NCBI GenBank assembly: GCA_002633005.1
Contig: NMRA01000037.1
Location: forward strand, 865,798-913,823
DNA from: Phoronis australis
Taxonomy: Eukaryota; Phoronida; Phoronidae
Reading direction: 5' to 3'
DNA: 48,026 bases
Shown: piece after piece, positions 1 to 13,000 of the stretch
Numbering within the stretch: the stretch's first letter is position 1
Layout of the letters: every line of letters begins with the position of its first letter
Program-made: the position numbers and the translations under genes
The notes under the pieces: model-generated
What the model was told of the DNA's origin: nothing
Databases searched by the model: none
The model's input: only the letters and a program-made list of their open reading frames with translations

Positions 1-1016
1 TTCGTGACTATGAAGGAAAAGTTCCAAGTAGAAATTTGTTTCTGGCATTCTAATGCTGTGCTAATCTCGTATGTTGGTAAATTTGTTTTTAATTCTATGT
101 TTCTGTGGTGCTTTAAGCAACTGGTGTATAGGATGTGCTTGTATTATGAAGGTTACTCACATTTTGCCCCTAGCCTATTGAGGAGACAATGTTCACGCCT
201 TTCCATTTTGCTAAGTACAACATACATATGTGCCCTCTACTGGCCACTTTATGGTACCAATAAACAACCCTACAGAGATACCGTTTGCGGTGCAATTGTG
301 GGCGCATTTCAACGCTCTGCGTTGCTCTTGTTAATTATGGAGTTCAACATGTCGTGTTAGTTGTAAAGCCTGCATTGTTGATCTTTGTAGAAAAATCCTA
401 GCTTAATAGTTAACGCATGTCTACTTATGTGTGCCCCCTAATTACACATGATGTCAATTCTGTTGTCAACGTTATTTGTAGACTTAAGGTGGATAGTCTG
501 AACAAGTCGGATAAAGAAAATGCCACCTCACGCAAGGTGGATAAGGAAGATTTGACCCTCATGTCATTATTGCTGGTTGCACAGCAGTGTAAGTGACTCA
601 TGGCCAGAGGCCAAGATTTGACCTTCATGGCATTATTGGTCACTTTATAGTGTAAGTGACTGGTGTTGACAGAGGTCCAACATTTGACACTCATGGCATC
701 ACTGCTGGTCGCACAGTCATGTAACTGGTTCTTATGACCAAGGGCCTCATTTGTTCAAGTAGTGGATTAAGTCAGAACTTTCGCCTTGTGCTCCACCCAT
801 CTGTTTCTGAGAAGCATTTTTTAAATTACTTTTCAGACTAAAATCTCACAAAGGATCTGGGAATGTACCCACAATAACTATCAGATAATTTGTGTAAATT
901 ATTGCAAAGCGCTGTGGAGAAAAAGGACACACAAAGTACAATCCTGCTGTTTAACTTTCCCTTCAGATTAGCATTGATTGGATGCGTATGCTCAAGTTTT
1001 GTGTCTTGTTCTTCAG
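1..1016. other. Region upstream of the first recognised TTC3 exon
   Basis: I found no exon I can defend here. The open frames at 4-360 and 890-1016 show no resemblance to TTC3, and a splice-bounded segment at 837-935 has the wrong phase for the next exon. The N-terminal TTC3 exons are either before the window or too diverged to see. The region contains the degenerate 66-bp tandem repeat. Confidence 0.5.
549..746. repeat. Degenerate 66-bp tandem repeat, three units
   Basis: Units start at 549, 615 and 681. Each opens with (G/C)ATTTGAC and contains TCATG(T/G)CAT, a TGGT(T/C)GCACAG-like middle (altered in unit 2) and TGTAA(G)TG. Divergence between units is substantial, so the array is old. Confidence 0.75.
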
Positions 1017-4000
1017 ATTGCGAACACATAACAGAATGGGTGCAGTATAACAAAGATCTTGTTAAACAGTTTGAAGAAGAACTGAAAAGTGCAGAGCAGG
1101 TAACGTTTTCCAGTCTGAAATTACGTGTAGATATGGATACAGGTAGAGGCAGGTCACTGATGAATACAAGTACAAGCTGATAGAGCGTGAGCCAAATCAT
1201 ACGAGAATACTAACGCCTTTGTCGGGTCATTGATGTCACTTCGCGTTGTTTTATTCATAATAAATACATGTCAAGGGATTGATAACCAACATAGAAAAAA
1301 ATCTCCAAGATAACTAGGGATTTGTGTTTTTATTAAAGGTGTCGTAAAAATTGGTTGCTTTCCACTTGATGAACAGTTGTTTCCATGATAATGTTTTATC
1401 GTGAAAGGTTGTTGTCTGTTGTTTGTTCATATTCATAACACTTTTGTCATCAAATTCCTCGTTTTTATTGTACTGCTGTATGTAACTGTTCATTGTCTTT
1501 TTTCAGAATTCCGAGATGATGAAAAATTCTGGCAATGATAATTTCAAGAAAGGAAACTACTTAAAAGCTATCACCAGTTATAACAAAGCTATTAATATAA
1601 AGTAAGGAATTTAAAATGGTTTTTGATTCTAAGAAAAATGCCAACAACTGCTAAATGTGTGTACGCTTTGTTCAACATTTAATTTCACATTTTGATATAA
1701 GGTCACAGCTTATACTGAACCCTTTTCAACAAAAACACGGTTCTTTAAGAAATGTGTCTCGGACACTTGCCCACATGTGAAAGATACAGTAACTATGGTA
1801 TTAAGATATCTCTAAAATTGCTCAAAACGTTCACTGGTTGAAGAATCTTAATTTTTTTGCTTGTTAAGTGTAATGTGCTGTTTTTACATAGTTTTGTTTT
1901 TTCTGGCCCGCGACTGATATTGTGTTTTTGCTTTTTTTACAGTAAGTATAGTCATATTCTGTACAGCAACAGAGCTCAGGCGTATCTGAAAAACGGGAAG
2001 TACAGAAAAGCACTTCTTGATGGCAAGCGTTCTGTCATTTTGAAACCAGACTGGCCAAAAGTGTGTAACCATATTTCTAGCTTATTGTTTGTCACATCAT
2101 AGGGCTCTATGCCGAGATGTCTTTTGCTAATATGCATGCATGTCAGTAACATTTTTAGCATTGCAACTGACTATGAAGCAGTATAAGTTCATCAGCAGTA
2201 CTATAGTGAATGGTAAACCTGCATGTTTCCCAGTTATGCATGCTAAAAAGGAAAATTAAAGTAAACATTTTATTGTCACATAAAATCAGTCTCGTGTTGT
2301 TCCTTTCTTTAATACGATTCTATTTCCATTGCCAACAATATCAAAGCCATCAATGGTTGAAGAGTACATTGAGGTCGGCCTGCCCTGAAATAGCTAATTT
2401 GAAAATGGTGCATGTACATATTACATGTGACTTCAGTTGGTCTCGGGAATAGAATTCCATAACTATAAAAGGAATATCATGAGACTTATTTTATCAGAGT
2501 AAAATACGTCGTTTGATTTTCATCTTGAGCCTGCTAAACGGCGAAATGCAACTCATAGTGATTAGAGCGGCAACAGCACACTACTGAGGGAACAACTACC
2601 CTACACATGAATTATGGGAAATATCCCATAAGAAGAGAGGGCGCTGTTATATGCCAGTATGTGGCTATCCCAATGTGTGCAACTTGTACGTCTACAATAT
2701 TTTGTTCTAATATGATGGCTATCCAAAACGTTTTGTCATTAACTGGCCTGATTTGAGTGCGAGAAAGAGAGAAGGCAAAGCGTTTGCAATTCATATCGAG
2801 ATATTTGTTTTCCTGGGAAGGATGCCTTATGCTGTACAAATGCCACATTGTTCATGAGTGTAACCGTCTTTCCCAGGGCTGGTACAGGTATGCTGAAGCG
2901 TACTTTGAGATGGGGTCGTTGGAAGAGGCCAAGGCGGTGAATGAGAGGGCGCAGGAGGCTTGTAAAAGTTCAGCTTCAGAGACTGGTGACCTACTTAAGC
3001 AGGCTGAAAAGATAAAAGGTTGGTCTAATGGGGTGTTATGTTCTGAAATGGTGAAAAAGTGGGGAGTAGTGTTGTACAGTGCTCTAGGATTTGGAAAACA
3101 GGTTTGATGGCCATTATTTTGTTTAGAAAATGGATTCTTAAAATGCATGATCCTGTAAGTATCTATTGCCCTTTCTTTGATAGATTTTTTTCTCTAAAAC
3201 AAACACAGGAAAAAGCGTTTGCTTGACTTAGTTATCCTAATATCGAGGTCCGCAGTCTAGTCAGATAAACAATAAGCCATGCATTGCGCATCCATGAATC
3301 TTTGTTCAGTTTGTCAAATTTACTGGTCTTCACGTCGCAGCAAATAGTCCAGAAGTAACTCTAATATGCTAACAGTTTGTAAAATATGAATAGGTAAATA
3401 AAACAACAAGAATGGATCAACTGAAGTTTTCGGATATATTAACAGAAACAGAAACAGAAATGAAGTAAAATCAAACACTATATGACTGTCAAAATTGACA
3501 TTTAAGATGTGGCAAGTTAATCTGTCTTATTTTTTAATGGTTATAGTGTGTTGTTTTGTCTCGGGGTTATGTTAAACCCTAGAAAATGTCCAAATTTAGC
3601 TAACTTCTGAACATCCTATCTCATACATGGTTGATCAAATTTTCATGAAACTTTGAAATTTAGATGCTTTGCCTCATGTATTGTTGCACAAAATGTTGTT
3701 AGGAATAATTGTTATGAAAATGTTCCATGATCATGTGAGTCAATTAAAGGACACATTGATAAAATGTCAAAAAATCAAATTCAGCAGGTCCTATACATAT
3801 TTTTACTGAGTTGATGTCTAGTTTTGTAGATCTTTGATTAAGTAAATAATTTATATAGACGCTGAGGTTGGCCAGTAGTGGTTCGATTCCCAGTTGGGGT
3901 TCCTGATTTTTCTGTGTTTATTTGATGTATTTGATTAAGTGCACCGGTTTGCTGATCAGGCCACGTGTAAATGTAATAAACAGCAATTTTCAAAACAATC

Positions 4001-7000
4001 AACGACCAGAAGCCACATGTGCTTTTTGCCGTAGCAAATCAATTTCTTACACGACTTCTACGTTTTAAGATAGGCTAGTGCTACCTGGGAATGACGATGA
4101 TATCCCAGATCTGTGCGAGTCTGACAATTCTGAGTTGGATGACAGGGCACGTCGTTTAAAGGCAAAACGCAGACGATCGTTCAGCTTATCCCCTCGCACA
4201 CTGGGCATGCCAGCCCTGGTGGACGCTACAGACAGTGACACCTTGTGGTTTACAGACTCGGTGAGTCAGCTAACAACTTGTATGAAATTTTCCATGATTT
4301 GCAGTGGAGTGATCAGTTTAAGAAAATTGGAAAAATGACAATTTTAGCAATTATTTTTGTGCAAAATAAATGGAGAATTGCCACACTTGAGTTCGTAGTG
4401 TTGTGTAGTTTTAATTTCACTGTTGTGTTGAAATCTTCCACTTGTGTTCGGTGTTAAATCTAGTGTTTCACCTCTGCGCTCTTTCACAGGACGATCCACC
4501 TGATCTTGTAACCGACTCGGACACAGCGGATGAGATGAAGGTATGCTGTTTAATAAACCATGACTGTCATCCCTGAAGGACATCTTTAGTGTTGCTACTA
4601 TGTGCATCAATATAGCTATTGCTGTCACTTTTCTGTGGTCCTTGTTACATTTTAGCGCTAGTCACTGACACGGTCTTAAGGCTTCAAGAAATAAAATGAA
4701 AATGAATGCCTCCTACAAAAGTTACGCAGCACTGTATGATGGACTAGTAGAAATTCATTTTGTCAAAGTATTCAATTTAAATAACTGTATCCAGTTTTAC
4801 CGTTATTGGTGTGGTTTGTACTTTGCAACAACTTTTTGGGAAAATTTTAAGCGCTTATAACAATGCTGTATACCTGTTTTAAAGTAGAAAAAGATCATGG
4901 CTATTTTAGATATTCTGAAAATTTTTTACTGTACATATATTATTATTATTATTATTTATTATTATTTATTATTGTTATTGTTATTGTTATTTATTATTAT
5001 GTTCATTGTGTTCATGTGTTCATCTTGCCCCAGTGATTTTGCTGCCCTGTTGAAAGACTTGTGTGCTCGCTGTATACTTATAGGTGGACGTAGATGACGA
5101 GATTCGTAGTGAGCTTCAACAGAACCTGAGGCAAGGTTCTCAAGCCCTGCTTGACGAGCGGTTCCGGTCTGCACACAGGGACTACAGCAAGGGTCATGTT
5201 CTATTAGAAAAACATACTTACCAGGTAATATGGAATGAAGTTTGGGTCACTGCAGTGTAAAAACTGTGGTAATAACTTGATATAAAGTGCCCGCATTTTG
5301 AGAACCAGTTTTCTCTGAATAACGGGCATCAAATGGTTCTCAAAATGTGGGCACGATACATCAGACTATTGCCAAAACTGATACGTTGTCATTAGGAGGG
5401 ACCGCAATCTCTAAAGGACAGGCATTCGTGATAGATTTAAAATAACATGGTTCCACCTTTTCTCGACGTGTCTGGGAATTACAGTTCTTGGCAAAACTGA
5501 ACAGCTGTCATGTGTACTAAACGACACGTTACAGTTGAGCAAAAATATAAGATAGCGAGCTTGTCATTTGACCTGTGTTGCTCTTTTTTGAAAAATGTTA
5601 ATACTATGCACTTTTCACAAGCATTTTTGTCTTCGCTGCAGGCCACCTGTTGGCCACATCATGCGATTTAATGAATATATGTCTGAACAGATTTCCGCCC
5701 CAACCGGGACTTGAACCTGGGACCTTCTGCAGACACTAAAGCACTTTTGTGTAAGAGGGGCACTTTCCCTGCATACTTTTGAAATAAGGTACTTATCAAT
5801 TTTAGATCAAATTAAAATGGCCATAAAAACTGTTACATGACAGTTTCCTCATTTTATTCTATTGTCTGATAGTGAAAGTTGAAACTTTTTAACTGGGGAA
5901 CTATTGATGCGTTCTTTGTCTTTCAGTTTTTCAAGCTAGAAGAAATAGACTACTTAGTTTTCCAGTATGCCTTCAGTATAGCAGAAATTGGAACTGGTGG
6001 CAATGATGTAAGTTTGTGTCTTCTCCACCACTCTGTACATAACGCAGTGTAGTCATGATATACCTTACTAAGTGCTCAGTACACTTACTTGGGATGCTCG
6101 AACTTCCTGCACGCTCGTTAATCACATCTCGCTAATTGACTTAAGTTGTTATCCTAAAGTGAGTCAGTAGTTCAGTATGTTTTTCCAGTTGCTCACTTTT
6201 ACAAAAAAGTCCTCCCGAAATGAGCAAAAATAATGCAGGATTTGCATTTTTTACTCGTTGTTTGGCGAGTTGTGGTTTTTCAAGTCTTGGTTACTCGTGT
6301 CTTTGTGCAACTTTTCAAAAAAACACACGAGACCCGCGCGGAAATTTATGCAGGCTGCCGTTCTTTTAGTTTGTGAATGCAGGTCTCAAAATGAGTTCGA
6401 GATAGAGACCAGAAACAACTATGCTTTGTTGCCCTTACAATGTTTTGGATGTAGTCTCTGAAGCCCATAACAGATTGTTGTAGCTATTTTTTGTTATCCT
6501 CAAGGTACATGTGTTCTAACTTTTTCTACTGTTTGTTCATTTGCTCTTGTTGCCATTTGAACACTCCTATCATCGCTGCACTGAATGATCAAAATTGAAT
6601 TTAGATTGTGTACGACACCTGGAAGTAAGAGCCACAGCGCCCTCTATGGTTGTACCTACAGTACTGCGTGTCTGTAGGGCACTTATCCCACTGCACTGAT
6701 CACCATTTTACTCTGTAATCAGACTTTGGGCATTCTAATGAAGTTGTACAAATGCATAATGTGTTGCAATGGTGACATTGAAAAAATTTGTTTGTCAGGG
6801 ATGGATGTTATGTTTCTGTCTTGTCTTATCTGTCTCGCCTCAGAAACATTTAGCGGCCTAACCTTTCAGAAACTATGTCGGTCATACAATGCGTTTTTCT
6901 GCCTCCGCAAAAGAGGAGAGTTAAATTCGGAATGTGACTTATGGATGAGTTATTGTCAGATTGTTTTGTAATATTTTAAAGTCAGTCATTTTATGTGACA

Positions 7001-10000
7001 CACATACCATCATTTGTATTGTGAGTGTAGTTTTTGTTGTGCTAAATAATGCTTGAAATGGTGTTTAATTCTTGTCTCTTACATGCTAATTCAGTAATTA
7101 TTTCTTCACGTTTGGAAAATATATAGTTTTCTGACATAAAATCCATAGTTTTGTAAATATTTAGCCCAATTCACAAACTTGTTGATAAGGTCTTGCATAA
7201 CCTTAAACATCTCCTCAACGCAGTGTAGTCATGATATACCTTACTAAGTGCCCAGTACACTTACTTGGGATGCTCGAACTTCCTGCACGCTTCAAAATCC
7301 AAGCAACGCATCTCGTTAATCACATCTCGCTAATTGACTTAAGATGTTATCCTAAAGTGAGTCAGTAGTTCATTATGTTTTTTCAGTCGCTCACTTTTAC
7401 AAAAAAAAGTCCTCCCGAGATGAACAAAAATGATGCGGGATTTGTATTTTTTACTCGTTGTTTGGCAAGTTGTGGTTTTTCAAGCCTTGTTTACTCGTGC
7501 CTTTGTACAACTTTTCAAAAACACACACGAGACCCGCGCGGAAATTTATGCAGGCTGCCATTCTTTTAGTTGGTGAGCGCAGGTCTCAAAATGAGTTTGA
7601 GATAGAGACCAGAAACAACTCTGCTTCTTGCCCTTACAAAGTCTTGGGTGTAGTCTCTGAAGACCATAACAGATCATCGTAGCTATTTTTTGTTATCCTC
7701 AACGTACATGTGTTCAAAATGTTTCTACTGTTTTTTCATTTGCTCTTGTTGCCATCTGAACACTCCTATCATCGCTGCACTGAATGATCAAAGTTGAATT
7801 TAGATTGTGTACGACACCTGGAAGTAAGAGCCATAGCGCCCTCTATGGTTGCATCTACAGTACTGCGTGTCTGTAGGGCACTTATCCCACTGCACTGATC
7901 ACCATCTTACTCTGTAATCAGACATTGGGCATTCTAATGAAGTTGTACAAATGCATAGTGTGTTGCAATGGTGACATTGAAAAAAGTCGATTGTCAGGGA
8001 TGGATGTTATGTGTCTGTCTTGTCTTGTCTGTCTCGCCTCAGAAACATTTAGCGGCCTAACCTTTCAGAAACTAGGTCGGTCATGCAATGCGTTTTTCTG
8101 CCTCCGTGAAACAGGAGAGTTAAATTCGGAATGTGACTTATGGATGAGTTATTGTCAGCCATTTTACGTGACACACACACCATCATTTGTATTGTGAATG
8201 TAGTTTTTTTTTGTGCTAAATAATGCTTGAAATGGTGTTTAATTCTTATCTCTTACATGGTTATTCAGTAATTATTTCTTCATGTTTGGAAAATATATAG
8301 TTTTCTGACATAAAATCTATAGTTTTGTAAATATTTAGCCCAATGCACAAACTTGTTGATAAGATCTTACATAACGTTAAACATCTCGGCTAATTTCCTT
8401 TCAGGAAATCAACAAAGCTATCAGTAAACTCGACGTTCTAACAAAGCACAAGAAAATCGTGTTTCCGTTGGCCTACTATGGCCTGGGTAAGGCGTACGTC
8501 CGACAGAATAGGTACGACGTGGCCCTAGAGCCCCTTAACAAGGGTCTAAAGGTGTCTAGTCAGGTGTCTTACTGTGTCCTCACTTGGCCAGGTACACAGC
8601 TTGTCATAGAAGAGACAAGAGAAGGCAAACTACAGGTAAGAGGTACACTAGCGGGATGTGTTGAGAACGATGTGTTGAGAACGATGTGTTGAGAACGATA
8701 TGTTGAGAACGATGTGTGGTGGGAGCACGTGCCATCAACTCGGGACATGTAAGCCCTCATGCCTAATGCTGAAATTTACAGTACACAAGACTCCGTGTTC
8801 GCATCCTTTTCTGTAAGAAGAACCAGACACCGCGTAACACGCTCATTGTTGTTGGAAAGTGTTACCGTGTTTTGCATGTCATAGGGTGTAATTAGCACGA
8901 TGACATAATCAATGTTTTTCTTAAGGTATATGTGTTGAAGAGTCCTAGTGTTTTAATTAGTGAATGCCGTTTCTATTTCAGGCCGCCTTTGAAAGCTTGA
9001 TTGACAGGTGTCTCCACCCACCACCCCCTGATGGTGTCTGTCGCTATGACAACTGTTCTGGTTATTTTAAAGGAAACATTTATTTTACTGATCCTGATTT
9101 TGTAGTAAGTATTCAGTGAACTGTGATGCTGTTTATGTAAATTTGCTCTGTGTGTTTTTGTTTGACTGTGTGTTTGTGTTCGTGTGTGTGTGGGTGGGTG
9201 GGTGTGTTTTCATATGAACCGACCTATGGAATATGGTCTAGATTGAACTGTAACCTATAGAGAAAGCTGCTTTGATTATTTTTTTTGATGTATTGTAATT
9301 ATGTGCTATGATACACTGAGTTAGAAGAGAAATCTTTTGAACTAGTTTCCCTGTCGTGATGAAACTAAGTTCAGTCGTGGTAGCTGTAGAACAGAACTGG
9401 AAGATGAAATGTGTTACAGTGATGCTGTATGTTTCATTGAAAGAACAATATTATTTTATAATACAGTTTCTCTAGTCAGCCACACTTTATCCTAAATTGG
9501 TGAGATTTACCACAGTAGGTGGAGACTGGAGAGGTAAATGCGCGTCATTATTCTCCTGTATGAAATCCAACTAAAATAAGACTAGCTTTGGAGCATGTAA
9601 CAGCACTTTGTTAGATGTGTATCGAGACAACTGAACCTGCAGTCCATTTGTGCATACCCTGTCTGCAGTTTTCGTTGTCATTATAGTGAACCTGATGAAC
9701 AGCTATTCATGGCCAAAAGCTATTTTTAATTTAATTTTTTTTTGTTTTATTTATATTTTATACTGGAGAACAATAGAAAATTTTATTCCATATTTCATTT
9801 CAATGCCTCTAATATTTGCATGGTAAACTGGAATTGCGTATTTTGTTTTTACCCAAAGACAAAACTAAGTCGATTTTGTTCATCAACGTATTGGCTGGAA
9901 GGCTGATTGTTATTCGTTGTCATTCTAGGGAATGACTCGTTTGATTTGTGAAGACAAGTGCACAATAGATTTTCATCCTAACTGTTGGAAAAGGGTCAAG

Positions 10001-13000
10001 GCCAACAATGAAGGGAAATTGTCTGAAAAGGTAAACGGCTAAACACTTGGCATCTTGTTAGCAGACGTAATACGGTAAAATTGAATAAAAATAATTATTA
10101 AAATGACGTTTGTTCATGTTTCTGCAGCTTTTTTTTTCAAAATATTGCCCAATGTGAGCTATAATCCAGAACTTGGAAATTTTGAATTTTAAAATACTAA
10201 TGTCTTGTAAATATTGTATAAAAATTTGTTTCCTGACATCTCGTGTTTCAGGACTTTCTGGGTGGTACTTGCTTTACGCCTGATTGTCCTGGATTAGTGG
10301 TCCTGCTGCAAATTTTTGGTAATGACTCAACTGTTGTCAAAGAGGTAGGTTGTCACATCACTTTAATGCAAGAACTACAGAAACGGTGCTGATTAGGCGG
10401 AAAAAGCGTATTGGATTCTGGTCTCTGCCCCCAACTCGTTTTGAGACCTGCGCTCCCCGTCTGAAAAATTTCAGTCAAGATCTCGTGTTTCTGTTTGAAA
10501 AGCTGCCCAAATGGCACATAAGCAAAGTTTTAAACGCCATGATTTCCAAGCAGGAAAAACGGCATTATTTGCTCGTCTCGTGCGGAATTTCTTTCTTGGA
10601 AAAGTGACCAGCTAAAGAATACAGCACCACCAATTTGAATTTCAAAAAAAAAACAGGAACGAGAACCAACTATGCTTTTTGGCCTTTTTCTCATATACCG
10701 CAAAAACCTCAAGTAAGTTGTTGCTTCTAAGACTGTTTAAGTTCATGTATCTTAAAATCAAGTATGTGTAATTTGACTGCAAAATGTGTCTTAACTGAAA
10801 CTTTTGATCTGGCTTTGTCATCTTATATACCCTGCCTATTTGTTTATGCTTGCTTGGGAGATTGACGGAGTTGTTTTTATTTTCAGTTTAAAAATGATGT
10901 ACATGTTGAAAAACACAAGGAGAGTGAAAAAAATATACCCAAGAAGCAGACGACATCTGGGTAATTATACATCTGCATTTGTTGTTTGTCATTTGAGTAC
11001 GTATAGATGCTTTTCATGCAATAGATATCCGACTGACTTTTATAAGCTTCTCAACTCGCACATTGTTGAATTTTTTATTTGAACTTGAGACTTGACTTTC
11101 ACATTTTTTCTGACCCTGATTATTGGCGTGAAATTTAGTTGATGCAGAAAAGCAAAACAAGGTTTCCGCATCATTCTAGAGGCATCTTGAAATTGGTTCA
11201 TGGTGCATTTAAACATTAATTTTTGGTGTGACAAATTAGATCCATTTATAAATTTCACTGAAACAAACATGTGGGTGATGAGCTGTCTTTATAATCAAGG
11301 ATGGAATTTTAAATATTTTTTTTTTAAGTATTAATAGTGGATTCATAAAACTATTATAATAATTTTAAAATCTTTGATGGTTGGAAAATCTTATTAATTG
11401 CACCAAAAATAATTTCCAGACTATTTTTCTCTAAAGAAAATAATTTTCACCTTCACTTCCACAAACATGAATTTTTTGATGAAACCTACAAATTTTGTTT
11501 CTTTATTCCATTAACCACGAAAGCGTGTCTGGTATTTTCTGGATTTTAACATTTGAGCTCCACTGTCGAAAATGAAGATGCCAACATTGCCTGAAACAAC
11601 AGGGTCTATTTTTTGACAGTTTAAAGCCTTTAAAAGTAAATCCTGAGCATATATGACAATCTGTGTGAAAAATCATGATTTTTTAGATAAAATGCAGTCA
11701 TGTGATTACAAACTTCTGACCATTTGCTTTCATGCACTTAATAAGAAATTCAAGATAGATTTATGGATTTACTATAAGTATTGAGTGGTTCAAATATTTT
11801 TGTTTGTGGTGTAGGCAGATGTTCTAGTGTTCTAACAGACGTCAGAATTAGGTAACGCTACAAGTGGAATCACAAGATCTCCGTCACTTCCATCTTTCTC
11901 TATTTTGGCAACTTTGACTGTTACGTCAACAACGAGTGACTGCATTTCTAACTCAAGCCTAGGAAATGATGTTCTCAGATTTTGCAAGTTTTGTCGTTGT
12001 TTATTGTCTGGCACTTTCTGCCCACTGCAGTCCTAAGAAGTTGAGTAAGAAGCAGAGAAAAAAAGAACAGAAGCGAGCTGCAGCCGCCGCTGCTAACACC
12101 AACACGAACACCACCACCACCACCACCACCACCACCACTTCCACGGCTGTTGCTGCCTCTTCAGGATCTCACATCACCATGTGCAATGATGATGATATCA
12201 TTGAAGAAATCACTGGTGCCGAGTTGGACTTGGACAAACTGGAAGCCAAAGCTGATGAGAAGCCAACGGCAGTATCCGATGAGAGTTATGTGGAGGAAAC
12301 AGTGCCTAAAGGTGGGTGTATTTTTTAACAGTGGCCATAGCCTTTTCTTCATCGCTCAACAGAAAGATGTATACCAGGCTTACTCATTCTGATGTTATAT
12401 ATCTCAAGTATTTCAATAGCAAAATAGATACCACTTTCTGTCTCCGAACAGATCGTTCAGGGCTTCTGCAAGCAAAAATCGGTGTCAAAATGCCATTAAT
12501 TTTGACACAGTTGGCCAACCCTTCCAGAACTGAGGGGCTTTGTTATCATTTGCAGGTGGTCTCCGATCTCCTTTCAGTGGTAGAATTTAGTAGGAAACAC
12601 CTTGTACACACATAAGTCTTAGTGTGGTGAGGTCACAAATGGAACATCAGTGAGTAAAGCGGTTTTCTGAGGTCAGCTGCAATGTGTAAGAAAATTCATA
12701 TCCTCTGCGGACGTAGTCCAGCATCTAGCATTTTTCTGGCAGAGTTTAACCCCGCTTGATAAGTGGCCAAGTTTAATTCATATAAACAGGCCTTGATTTC
12801 AGGGAATGGTTGGCAGTCAATTGTGAGAGTAGGTCATCACAAAACACAATAGATTTTGTTGTTTCATAACTTTGATCAAAGCTAAGAATTTTTAAGAGTC
12901 TATCAGGTCCAACAGTACTCTCAAATATAAAATTTTTCTGTTGTCCCTTTAACCTTGACCCAATTTCAAATTTGTGTTTGCAAGACAGGTGGATAGACAT

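Larger units (their letters stand above)
5084..8635 (+). other. TTC3: TTC3 second helical/TPR-like block
   Basis: Exons 5084-5224, 5927-6007 and 8405-8635 (about residues 224-374) encode helical repeats. The last contains YYGLGKAYVRQNRYDVALEP, a clear TPR-like helix pair, followed by VSYCVLTWPGTQLVIEETRE. The human protein has the equivalent order: a GIGKVYLKKNRFLEAL repeat followed by VLTWP and a VIIEES motif. This block is what most clearly separates TTC3/DZIP3-type ligases from other TPR proteins. The intron between the second and third exons is enlarged by a tandem duplication. Confidence 0.92.

Noticed and set aside
837-935. Splice-bounded open segment upstream of the first TTC3 exon
   Set aside because: It is open only in a frame that ends in phase 0, whereas the next exon needs phase 1. 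The required frame has an immediate stop and there is no TTC3 resemblance.
6726-8197. Paired open frames in both tandem intronic units
   Set aside because: They are copies only because the DNA is duplicated. Indels break them, no splice support exists, and the true TTC3 frame skips them.
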